In this document: piece after piece, positions 16,001-23,574 of the stretch
How the letters are laid out: each line of letters starts with the position of its first letter
Position numbering within the stretch: position 1 is the first letter of the stretch
NCBI RefSeq assembly: GCF_009687865.1
Contig: NZ_BLAE01000094.1
Location: forward strand, 1-38,732
From: Acrocarpospora macrocephala
GTDB lineage: Bacteria > Actinomycetota > Actinomycetes > Streptosporangiales > Streptosporangiaceae
DNA: 38,732 nt
Direction of reading: 5' to 3'
Program-made: the position numbers and the translations under genes
The notes under the pieces: generated by a model
What the model saw: the letters and a program-made list of their open reading frames with translations, nothing else
Databases searched by the model: none
Told to the model about the DNA's origin: nothing

Positions 16001-16994
16001 CCAGGTTATTCAGGCGTGCACCGCGGCCGGGGTGATCCTTCGGAGTGATCTCGACGGCCTGCTGGTGGGCGACTATGGCCTGATCCAGATCGGCCGGTTC
16101 GCCCACGCGCGCGTACTGAGCCTGAAGCACGTTGCCGAGCGCACTCAAGATCGTTGCCCGGTGTGGGTGATCCGGCAAGATGCTGTCGATGGCTTGCCGC
16201 TGAACGATGATGGCCTGGTCCAGATCGGCCCGATCGCCGGTGAGAGCGAACCGCACCTGGAGCGCGTTGCCAAGATTGGTCAACCGGCTGGCGTTACCGG
16301 GATGATCGAGTGGGGTTGCCTCCACGGCTTGGCGCAGGCAGGTGATGGCCTCCTCCAGATCGGCTGGGCCGCCACCATGCTCGAACCGCACCCGCAACGC
16401 GCTACCGAGGCTACTGAGCATCGCCGCATGGTCAGGGTGATCGGTTTTCACGGCCTGACGCAAATTGGTGATGGCCAGTTCCAGATCCGCCGGATCGCCG
16501 CCGCGCTCGAACCGTTCCCGCAACGTGATACCGAGGTTGGCCAGGAATCCACTACGGGCGGGGTGATCGGCCGGAGTGAGGTCGGCAATGCGCTGCCACA
16601 GCCGGACGCCACGTTCCAGCAGATCCGGATCAGCCGAGTTCAACGCCTCGTTGAGCAACGTGATCGCATGCGACACCGCTTGGGCGGCCAAGATCGGCAA
16701 CAACGGTTCCGGAAGATCCTCGTCAGCGACCTCGGCCAGAAAGCACGCGCCGAACATCTCGGCCGCGGCGACCAGATCGTCCTGGTCCTCTCCCTCGGGA
16801 AGCGCCTGATAGCGGTACCAATGCCACCAGCCGAGCACACGCCGCGCCTCAAGATCCTGGCCAGTCAGGCCTGCGGCCAGGTGCCGAGCATCGGCGATCG
16901 CGACAGCTTCCAGCAGCGGTGACGAGTCACCGGTCACCGTCACCTGCCTGAGCCGTGCCCGCACCGTATCCAGCAGGTCGTCCCGTTCGCTCAC
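13065..16994 (-). CDS. TPR-CHAT (caspase-like) protein, intact
   Basis: 1309 residues. N-terminal region with VLGWWHWYRYQ, then about 14 TPR-like units (pattern ADLEEAITSLRQAVEATPxDHP) to about residue 760, a helical segment (LERSDQQHMIGQF, RLLEAGRAVLLSQTLHTRSDL), and a complete CHAT domain with His1171 (HFACHG) and Cys1215 (YLSACST) and the ending GTLWEIADRSAVQIADTFY that the truncated paralog lacks. It is a predicted caspase-like protease with a TPR sensor arm, probably cytosolic; no membrane segments are seen. The start is GTG 16992-16994, with GGGAG (17000-17004) five bases before it, and it overlaps the stop of a 23-codon leader ORF as GTGA. An in-frame TTG at 17037-17039 is less likely. 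Non-coding text just upstream is also related to that of the other CHAT gene, so the two arose by duplication. Confidence 0.9.
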   Translation of the reverse strand: MSERDDLLDTVRARLRQVTVTGDSSPLLEAVAIADARHLAAGLTGQDLEARRVLGWWHWYRYQALPEGEDQDDLVAAAEMFGACFLAEVADEDLPEPLLPILAAQAVSHAITLLNEALNSADPDLLERGVRLWQRIADLTPADHPARSGFLANLGITLRERFERGGDPADLELAITNLRQAVKTDHPDHAAMLSSLGSALRVRFEHGGGPADLEEAITCLRQAVEATPLDHPGNASRLTNLGNALQVRFALTGDRADLDQAIIVQRQAIDSILPDHPHRATILSALGNVLQAQYARVGEPADLDQAIVAHQQAVEITPKDHPGRGARLNNLGSALQVRFARTGDLADLDLAISCLNQALDSTPRDHTTILGNLADALQARFARSGAVADLEQAITGMRLAVESAPLGNSARAAYLSGLGNALQTRFARIGDLRDLEEAITSVRQAVEATPHDHAELAMISNNLGNMLLTRFVHTGALADLEEAITSLRQAAETTPHDHPGRAMHLSNLGSALMTRFTRTGHTADLEQAIAIERQAVEATPRDHPDGALRLSNLANVLQTRYERSQALADLEEAIISLRHAMEITPPDHRITIVNNLGTALLAMYERSAGPYDLEEAITHLRQAAEITPPDHLDRTMILNNLGNALQTRYEHSGVGSDLEEALIIQQLAVDSTPPDHPARAARLTNLGIARQTRYTHSGSPADLDQAINALRQAVRATPPDHPARAARLTNLGIAGQIRFEQSGHAADRDEAVEAYEEAARSAVGAPSQRIRAAHQAARLIEADPTRAAGLLETAVRLLPEVSPRQLERSDQQHMIGQFPGLAADAAAYALADTTTPSDVRGQQALRLLEAGRAVLLSQTLHTRSDLSDLRERHPDLADRFMALRDQLDQPVLREAAGQAVSPMDDRHRMAAELADVMERIRSLGGFASFALPPSIEELTEQATSGPVVTFNVSSFRSDALILTRTGISAVELPGLDQASLVDRIDRFRQALSSRDDVVILDVLAWLWDVAAGPVLHELGIDGPPPGDITRWPRVWWAPGGLLTLLPIHAAGHHRAGPDPQHRAVLDRVVSSYTPTVTALRHARQHPAARTPPTGAERALIVAMPTTPGLLYRGRLPQVIREARLVADHLPGAVALTEPPGRAAGPPAETTPTKARVLTHLTTCAIAHFACHGLSDPTDPSASRLLLHDHQHDPLTVASLAPITLSHARLAYLSACSTALTSHTDLLDESIHLTSAFQMAGFPHVIGTLWEIADRSAVQIADTFYSALATGDGKVDTRRAPYALHQAVQSLRRQDPLTPSQWAAHLHAGA

Positions 16995-17062
16995 GGTTTC
17001 TCCCGCGACCGCACCACAACACCTTGTCGCGAACGACAATAATCACCCCCGTTCTGCGGCAC
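16991..17062 (-). CDS. 23-residue leader ORF coupled to the CHAT gene
   Basis: GTG 17060-17062 opens a frame for MPQNGGDYCRSRQGVVVRSR plus EKP and stops at TGA 16991-16993, overlapping the CHAT GTG as GTGA. Its first four codons equal those of the hmdU-kinase-like gene, and the same leaderless promoter stands in front. A perfect hairpin with a TTCG loop lies inside it. It may be a real leader peptide that couples translation, or only the relic of a gene start carried in with a promoter duplication. The overlap and promoter geometry favour a used leader. Confidence 0.5.
   Translation of the reverse strand: MPQNGGDYCRSRQGVVVRSREKP
17024..17039 (-). other. Hairpin with TTCG loop inside the CHAT leader
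   Basis: On the minus strand TTGTCG-TTCG-CGACAA is a perfect 6-bp stem closed by a UUCG-type tetraloop. It lies within the leader ORF, about 20 bases before the ribosome site of the CHAT gene. It could affect translation or message stability. The related region before the other CHAT gene has only an imperfect version. Confidence 0.5.
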
Positions 17063-17096
17063 ACACGGAACGTAGCGCGGCCAAGCAGTACGTGAG
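17063..17096 (-). promoter_or_regulatory. Duplicated leaderless promoter before the CHAT leader
   Basis: On the minus strand CTCACG (17096-17091), a 16-bp spacer, TACGTT (17074-17069), six bases, GTG 17062. It is a diverged copy of the promoter at 12656-12690; both promoter boxes are kept although the spacer has changed, which suggests selection for function. Confidence 0.55.
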
Positions 17097-17151
17097 CCCG
17101 GCGCCCTGGCGTGGCCGCGTCTGCGCGCTGCGGCTGGCTATGGTCTCTTTT

Positions 17152-17442
17152 ATGCGCGTCGAAGTGAGCGCCGCCGGCCGATGGGGTCGGCCCTCCCTGT
17201 TCCTGCTGCTGGCGGCGCCCATGGCGTCGCCCTTCGTACTCAGCGGGGCCAGTGGCGAGCCCGTCCCTCAGGTGCTCGCCGACGGCCCCGGCTGGTACCT
17301 GCCCGCGATCGCCACCCAAGTCTCGCTCGCGGGCATCGCGTACGCGGTGATCATGGCGCTGATGGTCAGAGCGGGGAGCTGTCAGCCGGCTAGGCCGTGG
17401 AGGGTTTCGGCTACCAGGGTGCCCAAGGACGGGAGGTGGTAG
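17152..17442 (+). CDS. Small hypothetical membrane protein (doubtful)
   Basis: From ATG 17152 the frame gives 96 residues with two hydrophobic stretches (SLFLLLAAPMASPFVL and AIATQVSLAGIAYAVIMALMV). The last 61 bp run over the 3' end of the convergent deacetylase gene, where the text (Arg/Pro-rich) is clearly antisense. The real gene may end earlier in an undamaged relative, so this may be a truncated remnant. I see no ribosome site and recognise no family. Confidence 0.3.
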   Translation: MRVEVSAAGRWGRPSLFLLLAAPMASPFVLSGASGEPVPQVLADGPGWYLPAIATQVSLAGIAYAVIMALMVRAGSCQPARPWRVSATRVPKDGRW

Positions 17443-18446
17443 CCGCCCTCTTGGACGGCGACGATGGGGATGCCGAGGGAGGCGATGATCGTCCCGGTCT
17501 GGTGGTAACCGGAGGTCGTGACGCGGAGCGGGCTTTCTGGGTCGTCGGCTGCGGCGTCGACGCCGAGGGAGACGACGACGGCTTCCGCGCCGAACATCCC
17601 GGCGGCGTCGCGGAGGCGGGTGAGGGCGGAGAGCCAGGCCGCGTCGCCGGATTCGGGGGTGATCGGGATGTTGAGGGTGGTGCCCTGGCCGGAGCCTGTG
17701 CCGATTTCGTCGGCGAAGCCGACGTAGTGGGGGAACCATCCGGCGCCGGGGTCGACGTGAGCGGAACCGTAGAAGACATCCGGGCGCTCCCAGAAGATCG
17801 CCTGGGTGCCGTTGCCGTGGTGGGCGTCCACGTCGATGATCGCCACTTTTGCGAAGCCGTGGTCGCGGAGGGCTTGTGCGGCGACGGCGGCGTTGTTCAG
17901 GTAGCACGAACCGCCGTAGCCGGCGGGGGTGGCGTGATGTCCAGGCGGGCGGCAAAGGGCGTAGGCCACCCGTTCCCCTGCTGCGACCAGGTCGGCGGCG
18001 GTCTGGGCCGCGTCCACAGCGGCTCGCGCGGCCTGCCAGGTGCCCGGCCCGACCAAGGTCATCGTGTCGTAGCAGTACAGGCCCGCGCGGGCATGCGTCG
18101 CTACCGGATGATGCGCGGGCATTCCGGCGAGCATGGCCTCAGTCGGGAAAACATACGGCACCACCCGATCCTGGCCGTAGTCCCGCGGATAGCCGCCGTC
18201 CTCCCACTTCTGCCACACCTCCCGCAGATGATCCACGAACGCGGGCTCGTGCACCGCCCGCAGCACCTCGTCCCCGTGCGGCACTGCCTCGACAATCGGA
18301 AACCCACCCGCGGCCAGCTCGTCCCGAATGACCGTGACCCGCTCCGGGACTTCAGTCCCCGGCGTCCGTACCCCAATCCAGATCTCGGCCCCGGGCACAT
18401 GCGCCAACGTCTCAGCTGACCAGACCACCGTCGCCACGACGCTCAC
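17382..18446 (-). CDS. HDAC-superfamily deacetylase (acetylpolyamine amidohydrolase-like)
   Basis: 354 residues. Zn-hydrolase of the arginase/deacetylase fold that removes acetyl groups from amines such as acetylpolyamines or acetyl-lysine. Seen: tandem His170-His171 in RPPGHHA, Zn ligands Asp207 and His209 in DVDAHHGNGTQ, Asp297 in SLGVDAAADDP, and the transition-state Tyr336 in EGGYH. These are the canonical HDAC/APAH positions, so it should be active. The start is GTG 18446, which overlaps the M20 peptidase stop as GTGA. It is the last gene of the seven-gene transport operon, which suggests that the imported compound carries an N-acetyl group. Class II HDAC or acetoin-utilisation AcuC-like naming is possible; the polyamine substrate is inferred only. 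Confidence 0.88.
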   Translation of the reverse strand: MSVVATVVWSAETLAHVPGAEIWIGVRTPGTEVPERVTVIRDELAAGGFPIVEAVPHGDEVLRAVHEPAFVDHLREVWQKWEDGGYPRDYGQDRVVPYVFPTEAMLAGMPAHHPVATHARAGLYCYDTMTLVGPGTWQAARAAVDAAQTAADLVAAGERVAYALCRPPGHHATPAGYGGSCYLNNAAVAAQALRDHGFAKVAIIDVDAHHGNGTQAIFWERPDVFYGSAHVDPGAGWFPHYVGFADEIGTGSGQGTTLNIPITPESGDAAWLSALTRLRDAAGMFGAEAVVVSLGVDAAADDPESPLRVTTSGYHQTGTIIASLGIPIVAVQEGGYHLPSLGTLVAETLHGLAG

Positions 18447-19735
18447 CTCCGAAGATCCGAACGCCGGAAGAAGCGGTCCAGGACGCGTACGCCGAATTCG
18501 AGGGCCGCGACGGGGACGCGTTCGTTGACGCCGTGGAACATGGCGTTGTAGTCGAAGTCGGGAGGGAGGGCGAGGGGGGCGAAGCCGTAGGTGACGATGC
18601 CTCTTTCATTGAAGGCTTTGGCGTCGGTGCCGCCGCTCATGACGTACGGGATGGGGAGGGCGGCGGGGTCTTCGGCGATGAGGGAGGCGCAGAGGGCGTC
18701 GAAGGTGGGGCCGCCGGGGTCGGCTTCGGGGGCGTCCTCGAAGCAGATGAATTCGCGGGTGATTTTGGGGCCTAAGAGAGTGTCGATGGTGGTGAGGAAC
18801 TCCTCGCCGGAGCCGGGGAGGAAGCGGCCGTCGATCTGGGCTTCGGCGGAGCCGGGGATGACGTTGACCTTGTAGCCGGCGTTGAGCATGGTGACGTTGG
18901 CGGAGTTGCGGAGGACGTGCTTGAAGAGTTCGCCGACTTTGCCGAGACGCTCTGCTTCGCCGTCCAGGTCTGTGAGGTCCAAGGGGCGGCCGAAGGCGGT
19001 GGCGATGCCGTCGAGCATGCCGCGGACGCCCGGTGTGAGCTGCAGCGGCCACTCGTACGCGGCGAGGCGGGACATGGCGTGGCAGATCTCGGCGACCGCG
19101 TTGTCGCTCGCGCGCAGGGAGCCGTGCTGGGCGGTGCCGTGCGCGCGTACGCGCATCCAGGCCATGCCCTGTTCCCCGACGGCGACCGGATAGATCCGCT
19201 TGCCGGCGTGGACGACGCTGTAGCCGCCGTCCTCGCTGATCGCTTCGCGGACCCCGTCGAAGAGGTCGGGGTGTTCGCGGACCAGGTAGTAGGAGCCGTA
19301 CTCGCCGGTGGCCTCCTCGTCGGCGGTGAAGGCGAGCACGAGGTCGCGGTCGGGGCGTACGCCTGATCGGAACCATTCGGCCACCATGGCGAGGGTCATC
19401 GCGCAGGTGCCCTTCATGTCGACGGCGCCGCGTCCCCAGACGACCCCGTCGACGATCTCGCCCGAGAAGGGATGTAACGCCCAGTCCTCGGCGGCGGCGG
19501 GGACCACGTCCAGGTGCCCGTGGATCAGGAAGGGATCGCCGGAACCCGTCCCCGGGATCCGCGCGACCACGTTGGAGCGGCCTTTCGAGGTTTCCAGGAT
19601 CTGGGCTTCGACGCCGCGGTCGGCGAGGAACGTGGCGACGTACTCGGCGGCGGCGCGCTCGCCCCGTCCCCGGTTGTCGCCCTCGTTGGTGGTGTCGATC
19701 CTGATCAGATCGGAACAGATGGCGCCGACGTTCAT
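18443..19735 (-). CDS. M20-family metallopeptidase
   Basis: 430 residues. Di-zinc hydrolase of the M20/ArgE/DapE/CPG2 type, which cleaves dipeptides or N-acyl amino acids in the cytoplasm. Seen: His74 and Asp76 in HGHLDVVP, bridging Asp106 in GRGAVDMKG, catalytic Glu140 and ligand Glu141 in DEEATGEYG, and a late His in FHGVNERV. An internal dimerisation domain (GMAWMRVRAHGTAQHGS) is present. The start is ATG 19733-19735, which overlaps the upstream ATPase stop as ATGA; upstream in-frame text is Arg/Pro-rich and not family-like. Its place between a peptide-type importer and a deacetylase suggests that it processes the imported substrate. Substrate class cannot be told from sequence. Confidence 0.9.
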   Translation of the reverse strand: MNVGAICSDLIRIDTTNEGDNRGRGERAAAEYVATFLADRGVEAQILETSKGRSNVVARIPGTGSGDPFLIHGHLDVVPAAAEDWALHPFSGEIVDGVVWGRGAVDMKGTCAMTLAMVAEWFRSGVRPDRDLVLAFTADEEATGEYGSYYLVREHPDLFDGVREAISEDGGYSVVHAGKRIYPVAVGEQGMAWMRVRAHGTAQHGSLRASDNAVAEICHAMSRLAAYEWPLQLTPGVRGMLDGIATAFGRPLDLTDLDGEAERLGKVGELFKHVLRNSANVTMLNAGYKVNVIPGSAEAQIDGRFLPGSGEEFLTTIDTLLGPKITREFICFEDAPEADPGGPTFDALCASLIAEDPAALPIPYVMSGGTDAKAFNERGIVTYGFAPLALPPDFDYNAMFHGVNERVPVAALEFGVRVLDRFFRRSDLRR

Positions 19736-20703
19736 GGGAGTACGCAGGCGGCGTGGTGGCCGCGGTCCGAAGGCAGCACGGGCTGGGACTCCTTTTCGCA
19801 GCGGGTGGCGAGCTCGGCGGGCAACCCGGTGGCGTACGCGGGGCAGCGCGGCCGGAAGCGGCAACCCTCGGGGATTCGGGACGGATCGGGTGTCTCCCCG
19901 ACCAGGACGATCGGCTCCTGCCGGGCCACTTCCGGCACGACCGACAGCAGCGCCTTCGTGTACGGATGGCGGGGATTCATCAGCACCTCGGCGGTGTCCC
20001 CGGTCTCCACGATCCGGCCAAGGTACATGACGGCCACCCGGTCGGCGATGTTCCAGGCCAGCCCGAGGTCGTGCGTGACGACCAGCACCGACAGGCCGAG
20101 TTCCGCGCGCAGGCGCAGCAGCAACGCCAGGATCTCGCCGCGTACCGAGGCGTCGAGGGAGGAGACGGGCTCGTCGGCGACGAGCACGTCGGGGTCGAGC
20201 ACGAGCGCGCCCGCGATGACGACCCGCTGCCGCTGCCCCCCGGACAACTCATGCGGATATTTCATGAAAAATCGGTCAGGCGGGCGGAGGCCGGCCTTCG
20301 ACAACGCCGCGGCCACCCGGACTTCCTCGTCGTCCGAGACGCCGTGAATCCGCAACCCCTCCGCCACCGCTTCATACACGGTGTGCCGAGGATTCAGCGA
20401 CCCGCTCGGATCCTGCAACACCAGCTGCACATGCCGCCGGAACTCCTTCAGATCCCCCCGCGAATACCCCAGCGGCCGAGCACCGTACTCGACCTTCCCC
20501 GAAGCGGGTTTCACCAGCCCGAGCAGGCTCCGCGCCAGCGTCGTCTTCCCGCACCCCGACTCCCCGACCAGCGCCACGATCTCCCCGGCGCCGATCTCCA
20601 GATCCACCCCGTCCACGGCCCGCGCCGCCCCGAACCGCACGCAGACCCCACGCGCAGCCAGCGCCACCACATCCGACATTTCCGAAATATCCGCCGAGCT
20701 CAT
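19732..20703 (-). CDS. Peptide-type ABC transporter ATPase, OppF/DppF-like
   Basis: 323 residues. Walker [10 protein letters not shown], signature [15 protein letters not shown], Walker [13 protein letters not shown], and the C-terminal oligopeptide-transporter extension (RFRPRCP) with Cys residues typical of OppD/OppF. It hydrolyses ATP to drive uptake through the two permeases encoded upstream. The start at ATG 20701-20703 overlaps the OppD-like stop by 4 nt, preferred over an internal ATG at 20679. Confidence 0.93.
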   Translation of the reverse strand: MSSADISEMSDVVALAARGVCVRFGAARAVDGVDLEIGAGEIVALVGESGCGKTTLARSLLGLVKPASGKVEYGARPLGYSRGDLKEFRRHVQLVLQDPSGSLNPRHTVYEAVAEGLRIHGVSDDEEVRVAAALSKAGLRPPDRFFMKYPHELSGGQRQRVVIAGALVLDPDVLVADEPVSSLDASVRGEILALLLRLRAELGLSVLVVTHDLGLAWNIADRVAVMYLGRIVETGDTAEVLMNPRHPYTKALLSVVPEVARQEPIVLVGETPDPSRIPEGCRFRPRCPAYATGLPAELATRCEKESQPVLPSDRGHHAACVLP

Positions 20704-21728
20704 CGAGCACCTCGCAGATCCAGGCCAGTCTCCCCGGCACGCAAGCAGGCAGCGCTCCGGCCATCATCCGACTCGGACAACTCACGCCCGGACGGTTCGG
20801 ATCCGGACGACGAGGAGAGCGCGGTCAACCCCACCTCAGAAGTCGCGCACCTCTCCACAGCGACCGGACAACGCGGATGAAAATCGCACCCACCCGGCAA
20901 ATCCCCCGGAAACGGCGGATCCCCCGGCAGCCCACGCGGCGCATACCTAAACCGCTCATCCCCCACCCGCGGAAACGCCCCAGCCAGCGCCGCACTGTAC
21001 GGATGCCGCGAATCATCGAACACCGCAGAAGCCGGCCCCTGCTCCACAACCTTCCCCGCATACATGACCGCGACCCGATCACACGTGGTCCCCAGCACCG
21101 ACAGATCATGCGAGATCAGCACCAACGCCAACCCCAGATCCCGTACCAGTCCCCCCAGCAGCTCCAGCACCTGCGCCTGCACCATCACATCCAGCGCGGT
21201 CGTCGGCTCATCCGCGATCACCAGCCGCGGCCGGCAGGCCAGCGCCAGCGCGATCATCACGCGCTGCCGCTGCCCACCCGACAGCTGATGTGGATAATCC
21301 CTGGCCCGCCGCGCGGGCAGTCCGACCTGTTCAAGCAGCTCCCCCACCCGCCGATCCGCCTCCCGCTTGGAGGTCTTCGGCTCGTGCAGCAGGATCGGCT
21401 CGGCGATCTGCCGCCCGATGTTCTGGACCGCGTTCAGCGAATGCAACGCCCCCTGGAACACGATCGACGCCTCGGCCCACCGAATCGCCCGGAGCCGCCC
21501 GAACGACATGCCGTACACATCCTCGCCGTCGAGCAGCACCTGCCCCTCGACCTTCGCCGAGCGCGGCAGCAGCCGCAAAGCGGCGTTGGTGATGGTGGAC
21601 TTGCCACACCCGGACTCCCCCGCCACCCCCAGCACCTCGCCCGGCGACACCGCCAGATCAACCCCGCGCACGGCGGGCACATCCCCGGCATAGGTGACCC
21701 GCAGGTCCTTCAGCTCAAGAAGGCTCAT
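20700..21728 (-). CDS. Peptide-type ABC transporter ATPase, OppD/DppD-like
   Basis: 342 residues. Walker [10 protein letters not shown], signature [15 protein letters not shown], Walker [13 protein letters not shown], and the oligopeptide-type C-terminal region ([15 protein letters not shown]). It pairs with the OppF-like ATPase as the usual heterodimer. ATG 21726-21728 overlaps the permease stop as ATGA. The last ~35 residues are Ser/Glu-rich and variable. Confidence 0.93.
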   Translation of the reverse strand: MSLLELKDLRVTYAGDVPAVRGVDLAVSPGEVLGVAGESGCGKSTITNAALRLLPRSAKVEGQVLLDGEDVYGMSFGRLRAIRWAEASIVFQGALHSLNAVQNIGRQIAEPILLHEPKTSKREADRRVGELLEQVGLPARRARDYPHQLSGGQRQRVMIALALACRPRLVIADEPTTALDVMVQAQVLELLGGLVRDLGLALVLISHDLSVLGTTCDRVAVMYAGKVVEQGPASAVFDDSRHPYSAALAGAFPRVGDERFRYAPRGLPGDPPFPGDLPGGCDFHPRCPVAVERCATSEVGLTALSSSSGSEPSGRELSESDDGRSAACLRAGETGLDLRGAR

Positions 21729-22615
21729 CGACCCTCCTTCAGGCGCGGGTTGAGCACGACCTCAAGCGCCCGCCCGACCAGGGTGAACGCCAGCACGACC
21801 AGCACCACGCAGATCCCGGGCGGCAACACGAACCACCACTCGCCGTTGGACATCGCCCCCGTGCCGTACGCGGCGTCGAGAATGTTCCCCCACGACTGCG
21901 CGGTCGGATCGCCGAGCCCGAGGAACGACAGCGTGGTCTCCGACAGGATCGCGATCGACACGGTCAGCACGACATGGGCCAGCACGACCGGCATGACGTT
22001 CGGCAGCACGTGCCGCGTCATCTGATGCCAGTCGCCCGCCCCGAGCGCTTTCGCCCTTTCCATGTACGGCCGGGACCGCACGCTCAACGTCTGCGCGCAC
22101 ACCAACCGTGCCGTACCAGGCCAGGAGGTGACGCCGATCACGACGATGATGTTGAACAGGGACGCGCCCAGCACGGTCGCCAGCACGATGGCCAGCGGCA
22201 GGAACGGGATCACCAGGAACCAGTCGGTGAAGCCCATCAGCAGCGAGCGCGCCCAGCCGCCGTAGAACCCGGCCATGATGCCGACCAGGGTGCCGATCAC
22301 GATGGCGATCGCGGTCGCGGACAGGCCGACGATCAGCGAGACCCGGGTGCCGTGCACGAGCAGGGTCAGGATGGACAGGCCGTTCTGGTCGGTGCCGAGC
22401 CAGTAGTCGGCCGACGGCGGCTGGTGACTCTTGGCGGTGGCCTTGGCCACGTTGAGCCCGTCGGGGTCGGCCAGCAGCGGCGCGAAGATCGCGACCAGGG
22501 CGAAGACGGCCAGGATGGCGAGCCCGGCCATGGCGCTGTGGTGGGAGCGGAAGTCCCGCCAGAACCGGGCGAGCGTGGTCCGGCGGCGGGCCCAGGTGAT
22601 CGATCTGGCCGTCAT
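21725..22615 (-). CDS. ABC transporter permease, OppC/DppC-like
   Basis: 296 residues with six hydrophobic segments. The N-terminal [19 protein letters not shown] is the typical OppC start, and the EAA-like coupling loop is seen around [20 protein letters not shown]. It forms the membrane channel with the OppB-like subunit. ATG 22613-22615 overlaps the OppB stop as ATGA. Confidence 0.93.
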   Translation of the reverse strand: MTARSITWARRRTTLARFWRDFRSHHSAMAGLAILAVFALVAIFAPLLADPDGLNVAKATAKSHQPPSADYWLGTDQNGLSILTLLVHGTRVSLIVGLSATAIAIVIGTLVGIMAGFYGGWARSLLMGFTDWFLVIPFLPLAIVLATVLGASLFNIIVVIGVTSWPGTARLVCAQTLSVRSRPYMERAKALGAGDWHQMTRHVLPNVMPVVLAHVVLTVSIAILSETTLSFLGLGDPTAQSWGNILDAAYGTGAMSNGEWWFVLPPGICVVLVVLAFTLVGRALEVVLNPRLKEGR

Positions 22616-23574
22616 TGGGTGCTCACCCTCGGGTCGAGCACCGCGTAGAGCAGGTCGGCGAGCAGCGTGAACACGACCACCCCGATGGAGAACAGCAGGA
22701 ACACGGCCTGGAGCAGCGGGATGTCCGGCCCGCGCAGCGCTTCATAGGAGAGCAGCCCGAGCCCGGGCCAGGAGTACACGGTCTCCACGGTGATCGCTCC
22801 CCCGATCACGAAGCCGAGGTTGAGGAAGATCAGCGTCATCGTGGGCAGCAGCGCGTTGGGCACCGCGTGCCGCCGCCTGACCAGGTCCTCCCGCAGGCCC
22901 TTGGCCCTGGCCAGCTGCAGGTAGTCCTGCCGCAGCTCGTCCACCAGGGAGGCCCGCATGATCGAGGTGTATTCGGCCAGGTAGACGATGGCCAGCGCGG
23001 TCACCGGCAGCACCATGTGCCAGGCCGTGTCCAGGACGGTGTCCAGGAACCCGGTCACGCCCGGCGTGGAGATGCCGCCGCTCGGGAAGAACGGGAGCGC
23101 GATCAGCAGCACCATGCCGACCCAGAACTCCGGCATCGCGTAGAGCGTGTTGGTGACGCCGGTGGTCACCCGGTCGAAGGTGCCGCCGCGCCGCCAGCCG
23201 CTGCGGATGCCCAGCCAGACCCCGGCCACCGAGGCGATCAGGATCGCGGTGCCGACCAGCAGCACGGTCGGCCAGACCCGCTCGGCGACCAGCTCCCAGA
23301 CCGGGCGGTTGAACCGGACCGAGTTGATCGTGCTGGCGAACGGGTTGGACAGGTATTCCAGGAACTGCGCGCCGATCGGCCGGTTGAGCTCGGCGCGCAG
23401 CTTGATCAGCTGCTCGGGGGCCATGTTGCGGCCCCGCGAGTAGAGGCCGATCGGATCGCCTGGCAGCAGCCGGAACAGGAAGAAGTTGAACACCACCACG
23501 AACAGCATCGTGCCCAGCGACCAGCCGATCTTCCTGATCACGTAACCCCGGGTCCCGGTGAGGAACGCGGTCAT
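22612..23574 (-). CDS. ABC transporter permease, OppB/DppB-like
   Basis: 320 residues from ATG 23572-23574, with six hydrophobic segments. Family hallmarks: N-terminal FFLFRLLPGDP, the coupling loop YLQLARAKGLREDLVRRRHAVPNALLP, and the ending LLADLLYAVLDPRV. The upstream in-frame text to 23820 is Arg/Gly-rich antisense-like and overlaps the binding-protein gene in another frame, so the start that overlaps the binding-protein stop as ATGA is preferred. Confidence 0.93.
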   Translation of the reverse strand: MTAFLTGTRGYVIRKIGWSLGTMLFVVVFNFFLFRLLPGDPIGLYSRGRNMAPEQLIKLRAELNRPIGAQFLEYLSNPFASTINSVRFNRPVWELVAERVWPTVLLVGTAILIASVAGVWLGIRSGWRRGGTFDRVTTGVTNTLYAMPEFWVGMVLLIALPFFPSGGISTPGVTGFLDTVLDTAWHMVLPVTALAIVYLAEYTSIMRASLVDELRQDYLQLARAKGLREDLVRRRHAVPNALLPTMTLIFLNLGFVIGGAITVETVYSWPGLGLLSYEALRGPDIPLLQAVFLLFSIGVVVFTLLADLLYAVLDPRVSTQ

